A DNA stretch of 43,850 nucleotides, from NCBI GenBank assembly GCA_014801815.1, contig JAAVDM010000041.1, positions 1-43,850 on the forward strand, written 5' to 3'. Position 1 is the first letter of the stretch, and every line of letters begins with the position of its first letter. The DNA is from Bacteroides sp. GTDB taxonomy: Bacteria > Bacteroidota > Bacteroidia > Bacteroidales > Muribaculaceae. Shown here in pieces: positions 7,726-17,439 of the stretch. The notes beneath the pieces were generated by a model. That model was given only the letters and a program-made list of their open reading frames with translations. It did no database searches and was not told the DNA's origin. A program made the translations under genes and the position numbers.

Positions 7726-10335
7726 ATGGCAACCGACACACCACTGATGACGCAGTATGAGCAGATGAAACGCAAGCATCCCGATGCCATACTGCTGTTC
7801 CGCGTCGGCGATTTCTACGAGACTTTCTCGGACGACGCCATCGCCGCAAGCGAGATTCTGGGTATAACACTCACACGCCGGGGTAACGGCAAGTCCGGAC
7901 CTATACCTCTGGCCGGTTTTCCACATCATGCTCTTGACACCTATCTGCCCAAACTCGTGCGGGCCGGCAAACGTGTAGCTATCTGTGAACAGCTTGAAGA
8001 CCCCAAACAGACAAAAAAACTGGTGAAACGCGGTATCACCGAACTGGTGACGCCGGGGGTCAACACCAGCGACAGCGCCATGAATACCCCCGAGAATAAT
8101 TTTCTTGCAGGTATTCATGTGGGACGCAAGCACGTGGGAGTAGCCTTTCTTGACATCTCGACCGGCGAATTTCTGTGTGCGCAGGGTGATGACGCCTATG
8201 TCGACAAACTACTGGCCGACATGGCGCCCCGCGAGCTACTGCGTATGCGCGGACTGCGCGACTACTGTGACAATCATTTCAACCTGCGCTGCCCCACCTA
8301 CGAACTCGATGACTGGGTATATACAGACCAGACGGCACGCGGACGCCTACTCAAACACTTCGATGTACAGACACTGAAAGGTTTCGGTATCGACGGTATG
8401 GGGGAGGCTGTCATAGCCGCCGGAAGTCTGCTGCATTATCTCGACCTCACACAACACACTGAAACAGCTCACATCACTTCGCTGGCACGTCTTGACGAAG
8501 ACCGTTACGTACGTCTCGACCGCTTCACTGTGCGCAACCTCGAACTGCATGAGCCTCTCAATCCCGAAGGCTGGAGTCTGAGACAGGTCATCGATCGTAC
8601 TCTCACACCTATGGGACGCCGTATGCTCGGACGTTGGCTGCAATTCCCGCTCATAGATATGGAAAACATCAACGCACGTCTTGACGCTGTGGAACATTTC
8701 TATGCCAATCCGGAGTTGCGCAGTCAGCTGGCCGACACTCTGCGCGGCATAGGCGACATCGAGAAACTGGTGTGTAAGATTTCATCACGTCGCATCGGGC
8801 CGAGGGAAATGCTGCACCTACGTGACGCTATCGACAACATATCGCATATACGCTCGTTGCTGAACGGATGCGGCTGTGAGGTACTCGAAAATCTCAACAA
8901 CCGCTACAATGACCTTGACACTCTGGCACGCCGCATAGAACGCACTATCACCGACGACCCTCCGGCAACATTCGGCAAGGGAAGCGGCGAAGTGATTCGT
9001 GCCGGCGTCGATATAGAACTCGACAAAATGCGTTCGTTCGCCCGTGACAGTAAATCGGCTCTGCAGCAGATAACTGACCGTGAGATACAGGCTACGGGTA
9101 TCACGTCGCTCAAGATAAGCAACAACAACGTATTCGGTTACTATATTGAGGTACGCAACACTCACCGTTCGAAAGTGCCGCCAGAGTGGATACGCAAGCA
9201 GACTCTGGTCAATGCCGAACGTTACATCACTCCCGAACTTAAGGAATACGAACAGAAAATACTTCATGCACAGGAGGGTATCGGTATCGCCGAAAGCCGT
9301 ATATACAATGGTCTGCTCGATGAACTGGCACAACACATCAGCGCCCTGCAGAATAACGCCGTGCTCACGGCCCGCATAGACTGTCTCTGCGGTCTTGGCA
9401 CAGTGGCAGCCGACAACGGTTACGTGCGTCCGACACTCGACAACAGCAACCGTCTCAGCATACGGCAGGGGCGCCATCCGGTCATAGAACGACGTCTGCC
9501 GCCGGGACAGTCATACATAGCCAACGATGTGGAACTCGACCCCGAGAAAACACAGATAATGATGATAACGGGGCCCAACATGAGTGGTAAATCGGCATTA
9601 CTGCGACAGACGGCACTGATTGTGCTTATGGCTCAGACCGGTAGTTTCGTACCCGCTTCGGAGGCACATATCGGTATCACGGACAAGGTGTTCACCCGTG
9701 TGGGAGCCAGCGACAACATATCACTGGGTGAGTCAACCTTTATGGTAGAGATGACAGAGGCCGCTGCAATTCTCAACAACATGAGCGAACGTTCGCTGAT
9801 ACTCTTTGACGAACTGGGCCGAGGCACCTCAACCTACGACGGTATATCCATAGCCTGGGCCATAGTGGAGCATATCCACAACAACAAGCGGTGTCACCCC
9901 AAGACACTGTTCGCCACACATTACCACGAGCTGAACGAGATGGAGAAAAGCTACCCGAGGGTGGTCAACTACAACGTATCGGTACGTGACATAGACGGCA
10001 AGGTAGTGTTCATGCGCAAACTGGAACGCGGAGGGTCGGAACACAGTTTCGGCATACATGTGGCCCGTCTCGCAGGTATGCCTCCGGCCATAGTGAAACG
10101 TGCCGGACAGGTGCTGAGACAGCTCGAAAAGAACGCTCCCCGCGACCCGGGAAGCAAACCGACGGTAACGGCACCGGTCCCCGATGCCTGCCAGATGTCG
10201 ATATTTCAGCTCGACGACCCGTTGCTCTCACAACTGCGTGACCGTCTGCTTGACCTTAACATAGATAATCTAACTCCGCGTCAGGCTCTTGACCTGCTGT
10301 ATGATATGCGTTCTTTACTGACCGGATCTGAATAA
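7726..10335 (+). CDS. mutS: DNA mismatch repair protein MutS
   Basis: 869 residues, normal for bacterial MutS. It recognises base mismatches and small loops and recruits MutL in an ATP-dependent way. Visible parts are the mismatch-recognition Phe-x-Glu (FRVGDFYETF, Phe30 and Glu32), the connector and lever domains in the middle, the Walker A motif GPNMSGKS (about residues 616-623), the Walker B/signature LFDELGRGTSTYDG (about 693-706), the ATHYHEL switch His, and the final HSFGIHVARLAGMP. It has its own -7 element and begins a run of plus-strand genes; the SusC-like gene starts 41 bases after its stop with no terminator between them. Confidence 0.97.
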   Translation: MATDTPLMTQYEQMKRKHPDAILLFRVGDFYETFSDDAIAASEILGITLTRRGNGKSGPIPLAGFPHHALDTYLPKLVRAGKRVAICEQLEDPKQTKKLVKRGITELVTPGVNTSDSAMNTPENNFLAGIHVGRKHVGVAFLDISTGEFLCAQGDDAYVDKLLADMAPRELLRMRGLRDYCDNHFNLRCPTYELDDWVYTDQTARGRLLKHFDVQTLKGFGIDGMGEAVIAAGSLLHYLDLTQHTETAHITSLARLDEDRYVRLDRFTVRNLELHEPLNPEGWSLRQVIDRTLTPMGRRMLGRWLQFPLIDMENINARLDAVEHFYANPELRSQLADTLRGIGDIEKLVCKISSRRIGPREMLHLRDAIDNISHIRSLLNGCGCEVLENLNNRYNDLDTLARRIERTITDDPPATFGKGSGEVIRAGVDIELDKMRSFARDSKSALQQITDREIQATGITSLKISNNNVFGYYIEVRNTHRSKVPPEWIRKQTLVNAERYITPELKEYEQKILHAQEGIGIAESRIYNGLLDELAQHISALQNNAVLTARIDCLCGLGTVAADNGYVRPTLDNSNRLSIRQGRHPVIERRLPPGQSYIANDVELDPEKTQIMMITGPNMSGKSALLRQTALIVLMAQTGSFVPASEAHIGITDKVFTRVGASDNISLGESTFMVEMTEAAAILNNMSERSLILFDELGRGTSTYDGISIAWAIVEHIHNNKRCHPKTLFATHYHELNEMEKSYPRVVNYNVSVRDIDGKVVFMRKLERGGSEHSFGIHVARLAGMPPAIVKRAGQVLRQLEKNAPRDPGSKPTVTAPVPDACQMSIFQLDDPLLSQLRDRLLDLNIDNLTPRQALDLLYDMRSLLTGSE

Positions 10336-10376
10336 TCCCGAATTTTATTTTCACCTATGTCTCAATAACCTAACAA

Positions 10377-13331
10377 ATGAAACTATATCTCTCTGTCTTT
10401 GCTTTAGGGTTTATCTTCAACGCACTTGCACAACAGCAGGACTCGGCCGGAAACACAAATACCGGTACGATGCCTGTCGATTCAGCGTTCTTCAGTCAGC
10501 TTGACGATGTTGTGGTGACAGCTATGGGAATTAAAAAAGACCGCCGCACACTGGGTTACGGCGTGCAGCATCTTGACGCCGACCAACTCAACACAGCGGG
10601 TACGACGTCTATTGTGTCAGCCATGCAGGGACGTCTGTCGGGTGTGGATATACGTCCGTCGTCAAGTTCGCCGGGCGCTTCGGCACAGATTGTGATACGT
10701 GGCGCACGCTCGTTCACAGGCAACAACTCGCCGCTCTATGTCATCGACGGAATGCCGGTGGAGTCCACGCCCGACTTCAGCACCGGTAATTCGACACGCG
10801 GCGCCAATCTTGCAGACCGTTCTATCGACATCAATCCTGAAGACATCGAGTCGATAAACGTACTCAAAGGACAGGCCGCAACCGCCCTCTACGGCATACG
10901 CGCCTCTAACGGTGTCATCGTAATCACTACGCGCCGCAGCCGGAGTAAAACGGCACACCCCACTGTCACTATCTCGACCGATATAGCCGCCGAAGTAGCC
11001 TCAAGGAATTTCCACCGTCAGGAGGTCTATGCACAGGGTAATTCTCCAGATGCCTTCACACCCAACTCGGCCATGACATGGGGGCCGCGTATCTCCTTGC
11101 TCCCGGCTGATGCCACATACGGAGGCGACAGTCAGGGACACCCCGGACAATATTACAATCCGGTGCTGGCCGAGGCCGGACTCGACGGCTGGACAGTTCC
11201 GACCATCTACAACAACACGGGAGACTTATTCCGCACCGGCATAACGGCTAATACCAACGTAGCCGTAAGTCAGCGCACAGACCGAAGCGACTATGCTTTC
11301 GGCATCAGCAATTCATACCAGAAGGGCATAGTGCCCACCACAGGCATGAACCGCTGGAGTGTACGTGCCCTCACAGATATACGTCTGACTGACCGTATAT
11401 CGACGGGCGTATCGGCCAATTACGCCTCCACACGTATCAAGTCGGCGCCGTCAGCCAATTCGGCCATACTCAATTCCGTCTATACGGCACCGGCGGAATT
11501 CAACCTGAAAGGCACACCTTACCACCGTCCCGGCGACCCGTCGGTACAGGTGTCATACCGTCCCACAGTATATGACAATCCCTACTGGTGGGCGGCCAAC
11601 AATAGTTACAGTCAAAACACAGACCGAGGTTACGGCAATGTGTGGGTGGAATACAGTCCGCTGTACGGAGTGAGTGACATATTCAGTCTGAAGATACGCG
11701 AGCAGGCCGGACTCGATGTCTACAACACAAGTGACTCAGATGTGCTTGAAGTCGGAAGCGCCGGAAGCAACAAAGGCTCGATAGACAACTACGGTGTCAA
11801 CCGCTTAGTCTTCAACAATCTCGCCACGGCCGACCTCAGCGTCTATCCGGGTACGGACTGGGATCTCGGACTGCTGATAGGCTGTGAGGTAAATCAGGAT
11901 AACGCCCGTTGGTGGGACTACACGGGTACGAACTTCAACTTCTATGGTATGCCGACCATAGGCAATGCTACTTCTTACTCAAGCACCGAATACAGTGTAC
12001 GCAAGCGTACGGTAGGTTTCTTCAGCAGTCTGAATGCGGCATGGCGATCAATGCTCTACCTCAACGTCACGGGGCGTAACGATTATGTGTCGAGTATGCC
12101 GCGTGCCCACAGGTCGGTGTTCTACCCTTCCGTATCCCTCGCGTGGATGTGGAGCAGTCTGCCGGGACTGCAGGACATAGCCGGCATAGACTACGGCAAG
12201 CTGCGTGTGTCATACGCACAGGTCGGTCAGGCCGGCACGTACCTCACCGATTACTACTACACGCCGCAATACGGCAGCGGCATGTACACCTATTATCCCC
12301 TGCGTTATCCGGTAAACGGTATCTCGGCCTATGTGCCCTATCCGCAGATATACGACCCGCAGTTGCGCCCGCAGAACACCGAGAACGTTGAGGCCGGTAT
12401 CGAAGTCGGACTGTTCGGCGGCCGTCTGCACGCCGAGTACACCGTATCATACCAGAATGTGACAGACCAAATTTTCTCCGTACCGACAGCAGGCTCAACA
12501 GGCTATCAGTATATGACCATGAATGCCGGACGTATGCGCACATGGAGTCACGAGGTGCTTATAGAAGCCATTCTCCTACGCAATGCAGACTGGGAGGTGA
12601 CATTGGGGGGCAATCTTACGCTGACCGACAACAAGGTTATAGAATTGGCTCCCGGTGTGGAATCGCTGATGCTCGGAGGCTTCACTTCGCCTCAGATACG
12701 TGCTGAGGCCGGCAAGATATACCCAATTATCTACGGCACGGCTTTCAAACGCACGGACGACAGCCAACTGCTGCTCCGCAACGGTCTGCCGCAGGCAACG
12801 GCGGCCTCAACCGACCTCGGAAGCTGCTCACCCGACTTCGTAACAGGCTTCAATCTCAGCGCACGCTGGCGGCGGCTATCACTCAACGCCACACTCAGCT
12901 GGCAACACGGAGGACGAATGTATCATGGCACTAATATGGTGCTCAATAATGCAGGCGTCACAATGGAGTCTCTTCCATGGCATGAGGGTACCTTTATACC
13001 CGAGGGCGTCGATGAGATTACCGGCGAACCCAACACAACGGAGGTGGAGCGTTACAGATACTACATGGCTTACTATCAGGTGGGCGAAAGCGGAGTCTAC
13101 GATATGAGTTTCGTAAAGCTACGCGACATCTCACTGACATGGCAGCTGCCTGACCTCGGGCCGCTTAAGCTCCAGCTTTCGGCTTTCGCCCGCAACGTGC
13201 TGCTTTGGACACGTCTGCCCAATTTCGACCCAGAGTCCTCGCAGGGTAACGGCAATATGGGCGGTTATTTCGAACGTTTTTCCATGCCGGCCACCACTGC
13301 TATCGGTGGTGGTCTTAAAATCACATTCTGA
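10377..13331 (+). CDS. SusC/RagA-type TonB-linked outer-membrane receptor
   Basis: 984 residues. The signal peptide is MKLYLSVFALGFIFNALAQ. The TonB-box/plug entry is DDVVVTAMGIKKDRR, followed by typical SusC plug motifs: SAMQGRLSGVDI, QIVIRGARSF, PLYVIDGMPVES, INPEDIESINVLKG and ASNGVIVITTRR. The rest is a large beta-barrel. It lacks the N-terminal carboxypeptidase-like domain of many SusC proteins, which explains the somewhat short length. SusC/SusD complexes import glycans or peptides with TonB energy. The partner SusD gene starts 6 bases later. No glycoside hydrolase, regulator or sulfatase is adjacent, so the substrate cannot be inferred and a peptide is possible. Confidence 0.93.
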   Translation: MKLYLSVFALGFIFNALAQQQDSAGNTNTGTMPVDSAFFSQLDDVVVTAMGIKKDRRTLGYGVQHLDADQLNTAGTTSIVSAMQGRLSGVDIRPSSSSPGASAQIVIRGARSFTGNNSPLYVIDGMPVESTPDFSTGNSTRGANLADRSIDINPEDIESINVLKGQAATALYGIRASNGVIVITTRRSRSKTAHPTVTISTDIAAEVASRNFHRQEVYAQGNSPDAFTPNSAMTWGPRISLLPADATYGGDSQGHPGQYYNPVLAEAGLDGWTVPTIYNNTGDLFRTGITANTNVAVSQRTDRSDYAFGISNSYQKGIVPTTGMNRWSVRALTDIRLTDRISTGVSANYASTRIKSAPSANSAILNSVYTAPAEFNLKGTPYHRPGDPSVQVSYRPTVYDNPYWWAANNSYSQNTDRGYGNVWVEYSPLYGVSDIFSLKIREQAGLDVYNTSDSDVLEVGSAGSNKGSIDNYGVNRLVFNNLATADLSVYPGTDWDLGLLIGCEVNQDNARWWDYTGTNFNFYGMPTIGNATSYSSTEYSVRKRTVGFFSSLNAAWRSMLYLNVTGRNDYVSSMPRAHRSVFYPSVSLAWMWSSLPGLQDIAGIDYGKLRVSYAQVGQAGTYLTDYYYTPQYGSGMYTYYPLRYPVNGISAYVPYPQIYDPQLRPQNTENVEAGIEVGLFGGRLHAEYTVSYQNVTDQIFSVPTAGSTGYQYMTMNAGRMRTWSHEVLIEAILLRNADWEVTLGGNLTLTDNKVIELAPGVESLMLGGFTSPQIRAEAGKIYPIIYGTAFKRTDDSQLLLRNGLPQATAASTDLGSCSPDFVTGFNLSARWRRLSLNATLSWQHGGRMYHGTNMVLNNAGVTMESLPWHEGTFIPEGVDEITGEPNTTEVERYRYYMAYYQVGESGVYDMSFVKLRDISLTWQLPDLGPLKLQLSAFARNVLLWTRLPNFDPESSQGNGNMGGYFERFSMPATTAIGGGLKITF

Positions 13332-13337
13332 AGCATT

Positions 13338-14813
13338 ATGAAGACCTCACGCCTGTTTACTTTCATAACTACCGCCCTGCTGATGACTGCCGGCGGCTGT
13401 ACCGATGCCGAAATGGATCGTATCAACCGGAATACAAGTAATCCTCCGGCCGAAACGGTAAACGCCCGTTTCCAGATTACGGACGCTATCACCTCAACTG
13501 CTTTCTCTACCATAGGAGGCGGATACGCATGGTACACCTCATCGTATACGGAACAGCTGTTCGGTGACGGCAACAACCTTCTGATGTATGCCGAAATACG
13601 TAATGCCGGAGTGACCGCCGCAGCCACTACTTTTAACAATGATTGGAACACTATCTACCGTAATCTTCAGAATCTTAAACAGATTATGGAGAAGTGCGCC
13701 GATGGCGGACTCAATGCCGGACAGCCCGACCTTCTGGGTATGGCCGAAGTGCTGTGGTGCATCAAGTGGGAAACACTGACATTGCTGCACGGCGATGTGC
13801 CATACAGCGAAGCGCTCGACTCCAATAACAAGACTCCCAAGCTCGACAGACAGGAGGACATTTACACCGATATACTGCAGACCATAGACAGTGCCATCAC
13901 TCACCTTACGCTGGCTGACAACGAACAGCTCAATAACACAGGCTCACAGGATCTGCTCTATCAGGGTGAGCCTGCGCGGTGGCTGGCGCTTGCTTACGGT
14001 ATCAGAGCGCGTCTGTTGCTTGACGGTATGTACCGTTATCCGGACTGTCTGACAGCCGTAGAAGAATCTGCACAAAAGGCTTTCGAACTCGGTTTCGACG
14101 GTGCGGTACTTGACATATTTGACAGTCCGGATCAGGACAACCCGTGGGCGGCCTTTATGAGCAGCCGCAATTACCTCGGAGCTAACGGTACGCTGGCAAC
14201 CCTCCTTGCCGACACCGATGACCCGCGACTCGAAATGTATGCCTGCGACACCTTCGGTACCGGCACACTATGGGCGCCGGCGGGAGACGCGTCGCTGGCC
14301 GTAACCACACAGCAGGTGGGTGCGCCGGCATGGTTAGCCAACACAAACGCTCCCGTCTACATACTCAGTAAGTCGGAGCTGCTGCTGATTCAGGCTGAAG
14401 CCCGAGCCCGTCTCGGATTCGACGCAGCGACTCCCATGAATGAAGCCATAGAATGCTCATACGATGAATATGTCAGAGTATCAGGTACCGAAAATGTAAC
14501 CATACCCGTTCTACCCATACCCGATGCCACACTAAATGAAGTGATGCGTCAGAAATTCATCTCGACTGCTGTCACCGGTCCCATCAGCTTCTACAATGAT
14601 CTGCGCCGCGCTCGCGCTCTCGGTGAAGAATGGCTAACACTACTTAATCCAAACAACACCATCTCCGGTGTCAACCGCTGGCCTCTCCGCCTCCCTTACG
14701 GCAACAGCGACGTAGCCGCCAACCCCAACATAGCGGCGGCATTCGGCAGCGGCAACGAAGCCGGCATGTACATATTCACCGAACCGGTCTGGCTCTTCGG
14801 CGGTACACGCTGA
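13338..14813 (+). CDS. SusD/RagB-like outer-membrane lipoprotein
   Basis: 491 residues, with lipoprotein signal ending TAGGC (Cys near residue 21). It has the family features: an alpha-helical TPR-like scaffold (NDWNTIYRNLQNLKQIMEK, GMAEVLWCIKWETLTLLHGD VPYSEAL), a conserved LALAYGIRARLLL helix, and an RWPLRLPY-type motif near the C-terminus. It resembles the SusD-like_2 subgroup. It forms the lid over the SusC barrel and helps capture the ligand. The 6-base gap to the SusC-like gene means co-transcription, and a hairpin terminator follows. Confidence 0.9.
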   Translation: MKTSRLFTFITTALLMTAGGCTDAEMDRINRNTSNPPAETVNARFQITDAITSTAFSTIGGGYAWYTSSYTEQLFGDGNNLLMYAEIRNAGVTAAATTFNNDWNTIYRNLQNLKQIMEKCADGGLNAGQPDLLGMAEVLWCIKWETLTLLHGDVPYSEALDSNNKTPKLDRQEDIYTDILQTIDSAITHLTLADNEQLNNTGSQDLLYQGEPARWLALAYGIRARLLLDGMYRYPDCLTAVEESAQKAFELGFDGAVLDIFDSPDQDNPWAAFMSSRNYLGANGTLATLLADTDDPRLEMYACDTFGTGTLWAPAGDASLAVTTQQVGAPAWLANTNAPVYILSKSELLLIQAEARARLGFDAATPMNEAIECSYDEYVRVSGTENVTIPVLPIPDATLNEVMRQKFISTAVTGPISFYNDLRRARALGEEWLTLLNPNNTISGVNRWPLRLPYGNSDVAANPNIAAAFGSGNEAGMYIFTEPVWLFGGTR

Positions 14814-14844
14814 GTGATACAAAACTCTTTATAAGTGTCTGAAC

Positions 14845-14880
14845 AGAGGATATGTCGTAGACTACGACATATCCTCTTAA
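14845..14880 (+). terminator. hairpin terminator after the SusC/SusD pair
   Basis: A perfect 15-bp stem (14845-14859 with 14863-14877) encloses a 3-base GAC loop. It is 32 bases after the SusD stop and is followed by an AT-rich run. Confidence 0.7.
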
Positions 14881-14965
14881 TTATATTATTCAATAAGTTA
14901 TATAGGTTTTATTCGATAAGTTATGTAGGATATAGAGAAAATATTACGGAAAATTAATCCTTTGG

Positions 14966-14996
14966 TTGTAAAATACAATTTTAAAAGTTAAATTTG
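14966..14996 (+). promoter_or_regulatory. promoter overlapping the start of the PD-(D/E)XK gene
   Basis: TTG at 14966-14968, 20 bases, then TAAATTTG at 14989-14996. The -7 element ends only three bases before the ATG at 15000, so the predicted transcript would begin at or next to the start codon. Confidence 0.6.
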
Positions 14997-14999
14997 CGC

Positions 15000-15941
15000 A
15001 TGGATAAAAAACAATTAAATAAATATACCGATTCGGTAAAATATTCTGAGAATAATGGAGTATTTGTTAATCCTTTCGTTGACGAAGGATTTAAAATTAT
15101 CTTCGGTCAGGAGGAGCACAAAGACATACTGCTCAATGTGCTGAATATAATTTTTGCCGATGAGGTTGTTTTTAAGGATATAAGTTACATTGATAAGGAA
15201 ATTCCGCGTGGGCTGCAGTCAAAACGCGGTATTGTCTTCGACCTGCTGTGTGAAACCGACAATGGCGAGAAAGTACTTGTCGAGATGCAGAATAAACGCC
15301 AGTCATTCTTTGAGCAACGTGCGGCATACTATATCGCTTCAGCATTAGCACGTCAGGGGAAGTCCGGAGACGAGTGGCATTACGACATCAAACGGGTGTA
15401 CGGGGTATTTTTTCTAAACTTCAATCTGCCCGGACGTAAGCCTCGGCTACGGATTGATCTGGAAAAACGTGACCGTCATACCAATGAGGTATTCGACGAC
15501 TACATGCGCATGACATATATCATGTTTCCGCAAATGAAGTATGACACAATAGATGAATGTAAGGATAATTTCGAACGTATAATTTTTATTCTTAAGAATA
15601 TGAAAACAATGAAATATATGCCGGGGAAGGAACATCTTCCGATAATTGAGAAACTGGAACAGGTAGCACGACAGGGCGCACTGACCGAAGGACAGCGTCT
15701 GGCTTATGAGCGGGCTGTCGATGCTTACCGCGTGGAACAAGATGCATGGAAAACTGCCATTGAAGAAGGACGTGAAGAAGGACGTGAGATGGGACGCGAG
15801 GAAGGACGTGAGGAAGGACGCGAGGAAGGACGCGAGGAAGGAATAATGGAAATGGCTCGTAAACTAAAAGCCTTAGGCGTAGCTATGAAAGATATAATAT
15901 TAGCAAGCGGTCTTCCCGAGTCAGTAGTAGCGTCATTATAA
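15000..15941 (+). CDS. PD-(D/E)XK nuclease-family transposase-like protein (PDDEXK_2)
   Basis: 313 residues from ATG 15000. The N-terminal NPFVDEGFKIIFGQEEHKDI is the signature of the Rpn/PDDEXK_2 group, usually labelled 'PD-(D/E)XK nuclease family transposase'. The nuclease core shows Asp81 (VFDLLCE) and Glu95-x-Gln97 (VLVEMQNKR). The C-terminus has six 12-base repeats encoding GREE/GREM (15768-15839), a charged helix, and a final sensor-like ALGVAMKDIILASGLP typical of the family. These proteins are multicopy in Bacteroidales; some relatives are recombination-promoting nucleases. It is a single-gene unit with its own promoter. No inverted repeats show that this copy is itself mobile. Confidence 0.85.
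   Translation: MDKKQLNKYTDSVKYSENNGVFVNPFVDEGFKIIFGQEEHKDILLNVLNIIFADEVVFKDISYIDKEIPRGLQSKRGIVFDLLCETDNGEKVLVEMQNKRQSFFEQRAAYYIASALARQGKSGDEWHYDIKRVYGVFFLNFNLPGRKPRLRIDLEKRDRHTNEVFDDYMRMTYIMFPQMKYDTIDECKDNFERIIFILKNMKTMKYMPGKEHLPIIEKLEQVARQGALTEGQRLAYERAVDAYRVEQDAWKTAIEEGREEGREMGREEGREEGREEGREEGIMEMARKLKALGVAMKDIILASGLPESVVASL
15768..15839 (+). repeat. six tandem 12-base repeats inside the nuclease gene
   Basis: Units follow the pattern GGACGNGAGGAA, with a few third-position changes and one GAGATG variant, and encode GREE GREM GREE GREE GREE GREE. Copy-number change would alter a charged helix in steps of four residues without a frameshift. Confidence 0.8.
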
Positions 15942-15954
15942 AATTCACATAATA

Positions 15955-16096
15955 TTCTCCATTTTTTTATCTTACGGCGGAATGCCCTCGAAAGTATCGT
16001 ACTACCGTCTATATACAGATCTTCCGACAGTTTTATCTCACCTCTCTCCACAAGGATGGTCACCAGACCTGCAAATATCGTCTTGATAACATTCAT
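15955..16096 (-). pseudogene. short transposase-like remnant
   Basis: From an ATG at 16096 the minus strand reads MNVIKTIFAGLVTILVERG, then EIKLSEDLYIDGSTILSRA, FRRKIKKW. The DGSTI-S-A-RRK-W pattern resembles the first Asp motif region of IS1182/IS4-like DDE transposases (DGTKxEANANxxxxxW). Only about 45 residues remain, and the frame then runs into the 3' end of the nuclease gene. The family assignment is tentative. Confidence 0.35.
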
Positions 16097-16114
16097 TTTG
16101 CAATAAAATTTTAC

Positions 16115-16181
16115 CATAAAATTACAAAATTTTATGGATATAAAAAGCCTCAGCTTGTGAAAGTTGAGGCTTTTGTTCGAT
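16115..16181. terminator. two hairpins between convergent genes
   Basis: An AT-rich 10-bp hairpin (CCATAAAATT and its complement, 16115-16138) is followed by a second 10-bp stem (AAAAGCCTCA at 16143-16152 with 16165-16174) and a run of T shortly after. The second hairpin has A on one side and T on the other, so it can serve both the plus-strand nuclease gene and the minus-strand hydrolase gene. Confidence 0.6.
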
Positions 16182-16233
16182 TTTTTTGAAGTAGAGGGAG
16201 AATTCTGCAACACCCTTCGCGATACCGACGGAA

Positions 16234-17206
16234 TCAGTTGCCAAGCATTCTTTTAAGTGCCTTCCGCTGGAGGTCGTTTAGCAGATTTGTCTGAGGAGAA
16301 TCCGGCTCCACAACGTCAAATCCATGATAGACACCATATATCTGATGGAATTCACACGGAACCCCATCAACTACAAGGCGCTGAGCATAAGTATAGTCTT
16401 CAACAGAGAACAGATCCATGTTGCCTACGGCAATGAAAGTGAAAGGCAAACCAGCCAGAGACACCGCCAGTCGAAGCCGAATAGTATGGCATCAGGTTTT
16501 CCAGAATATCCTGTCCTCCGCGCAGAGTCGTCCAGCCAAGCCGGTTGAATGCCGGAGTCCATAACAGCTGTCCACCAAAAGGATTTCCAATAGGGGCTTC
16601 ATCAGTTCCAGTACGATAGTCCAACATAGGATATATAAGGATCTGGCCTTTTACCGGTAGCTTATCATGATCTCTGTTGTACAGTGCCAAGCGAGCGGTA
16701 AGGCCACCACCAGCACTGGGCCCCATCAAGACAACTCTATTACTGTCAATCCCAAGATCCTTACCATGAGAGAACAGATACCTGAGACCGGAAACACAAT
16801 CATGGATATCAGCAGGGAACGGAGCCTTCACCGCCAGTCGATATTCCACACTCACAACCGCCACTTCGCTTTCGTTTGCAATCCTTTTCAGTTCAGTGCC
16901 GAACATATCGGCTGTGCCTACGAGATAACCGCTTCCATGAATGTAATATACCACAGGGAGTTCACCCTCCGGTCTTTTGTCAGGATAATACACATAAAGT
17001 GCTATCTGATTATCATCAAAGTCTGATGGTATTACCAGTTTCCTGTCATAAGGATGATTTGTTGCCGGGAAGAACATCTTTGAAAATTCAGCCATAGCCT
17101 CAGGATCACTGAATAACGAACTGTTATTGCTTAAGGTATATATTCTGTCGACTTCCGGAGTGTCATATTCCTTGGCCAACAGATACCTTGATTTGAAATC
17201 TATCAT
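16234..17206 (-). pseudogene. alpha/beta hydrolase (HSL/acetyl-esterase type) broken by one frameshift
   Basis: The first frame starts at ATG 17206 and carries the fold's N-terminal half: VVYYIHGSGYLVGTA (oxyanion HGGG-type motif), VSVEYRLAVKAPFPADIHD, and the nucleophile VVLMGPSAGGGL (family GDSAGG). It leaves the family pattern after MPYYSAST near 16472. The other frame picks up at SLAGLPFTFIAVGNMDLF (acid Asp) and reaches the catalytic His in VYHGFD, ending at 16234. Removing a single G in a GGCGG around 16462-16470 would join both parts into a normal protein of about 323 residues. All triad residues are present, so it is either a recent pseudogene or a sequencing error. The genes on both sides point away from or toward it, so it is monocistronic. 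Confidence 0.8.
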
Positions 17207-17439
17207 AAATTAAATATTTTGCCTTTATAAGTATATTTTGTAACAAAAACATATTCAGTTAATGATATGTTTATCAAAACAATAGTCAGAACTGACCATA
17301 TAATGTTCAATTTTTCATTTTCATTATGCTCTTCAATCAGCAGCGTTGCTGAGTCTATTATATCCTGCAATGCAACCAAAGATTAAAGATTACTACCCTC
17401 TGTCCGATAGTATGAAATAGAGCCGTCTCACGTTACATT
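17207..17439. other. AT-rich intergenic stretch without a gene
   Basis: This spacer separates the divergent hydrolase and surface-protein genes. I see only a small 6-bp hairpin (TCAGCA/TGCTGA near 17340) and AT-rich sequence likely to hold the minus-strand promoter, but no clear CAAAnnTA element. Confidence 0.4.

Noticed and set aside
10377..14813. Full polysaccharide utilisation locus
   Set aside because: Only SusC and SusD homologues are present; no glycoside hydrolase, sulfatase or hybrid sensor lies next to them, and mutS precedes them.
15768..15839. CRISPR-like short repeats
   Set aside because: The units are contiguous, without spacers, and in frame inside a coding gene.
15725..16213. 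A 162-residue minus-strand frame across the nuclease 3' end
   Set aside because: Its second half is the antisense of the GREE repeat array; only the central 45 residues look protein-like, and these are listed as a transposase-like remnant.
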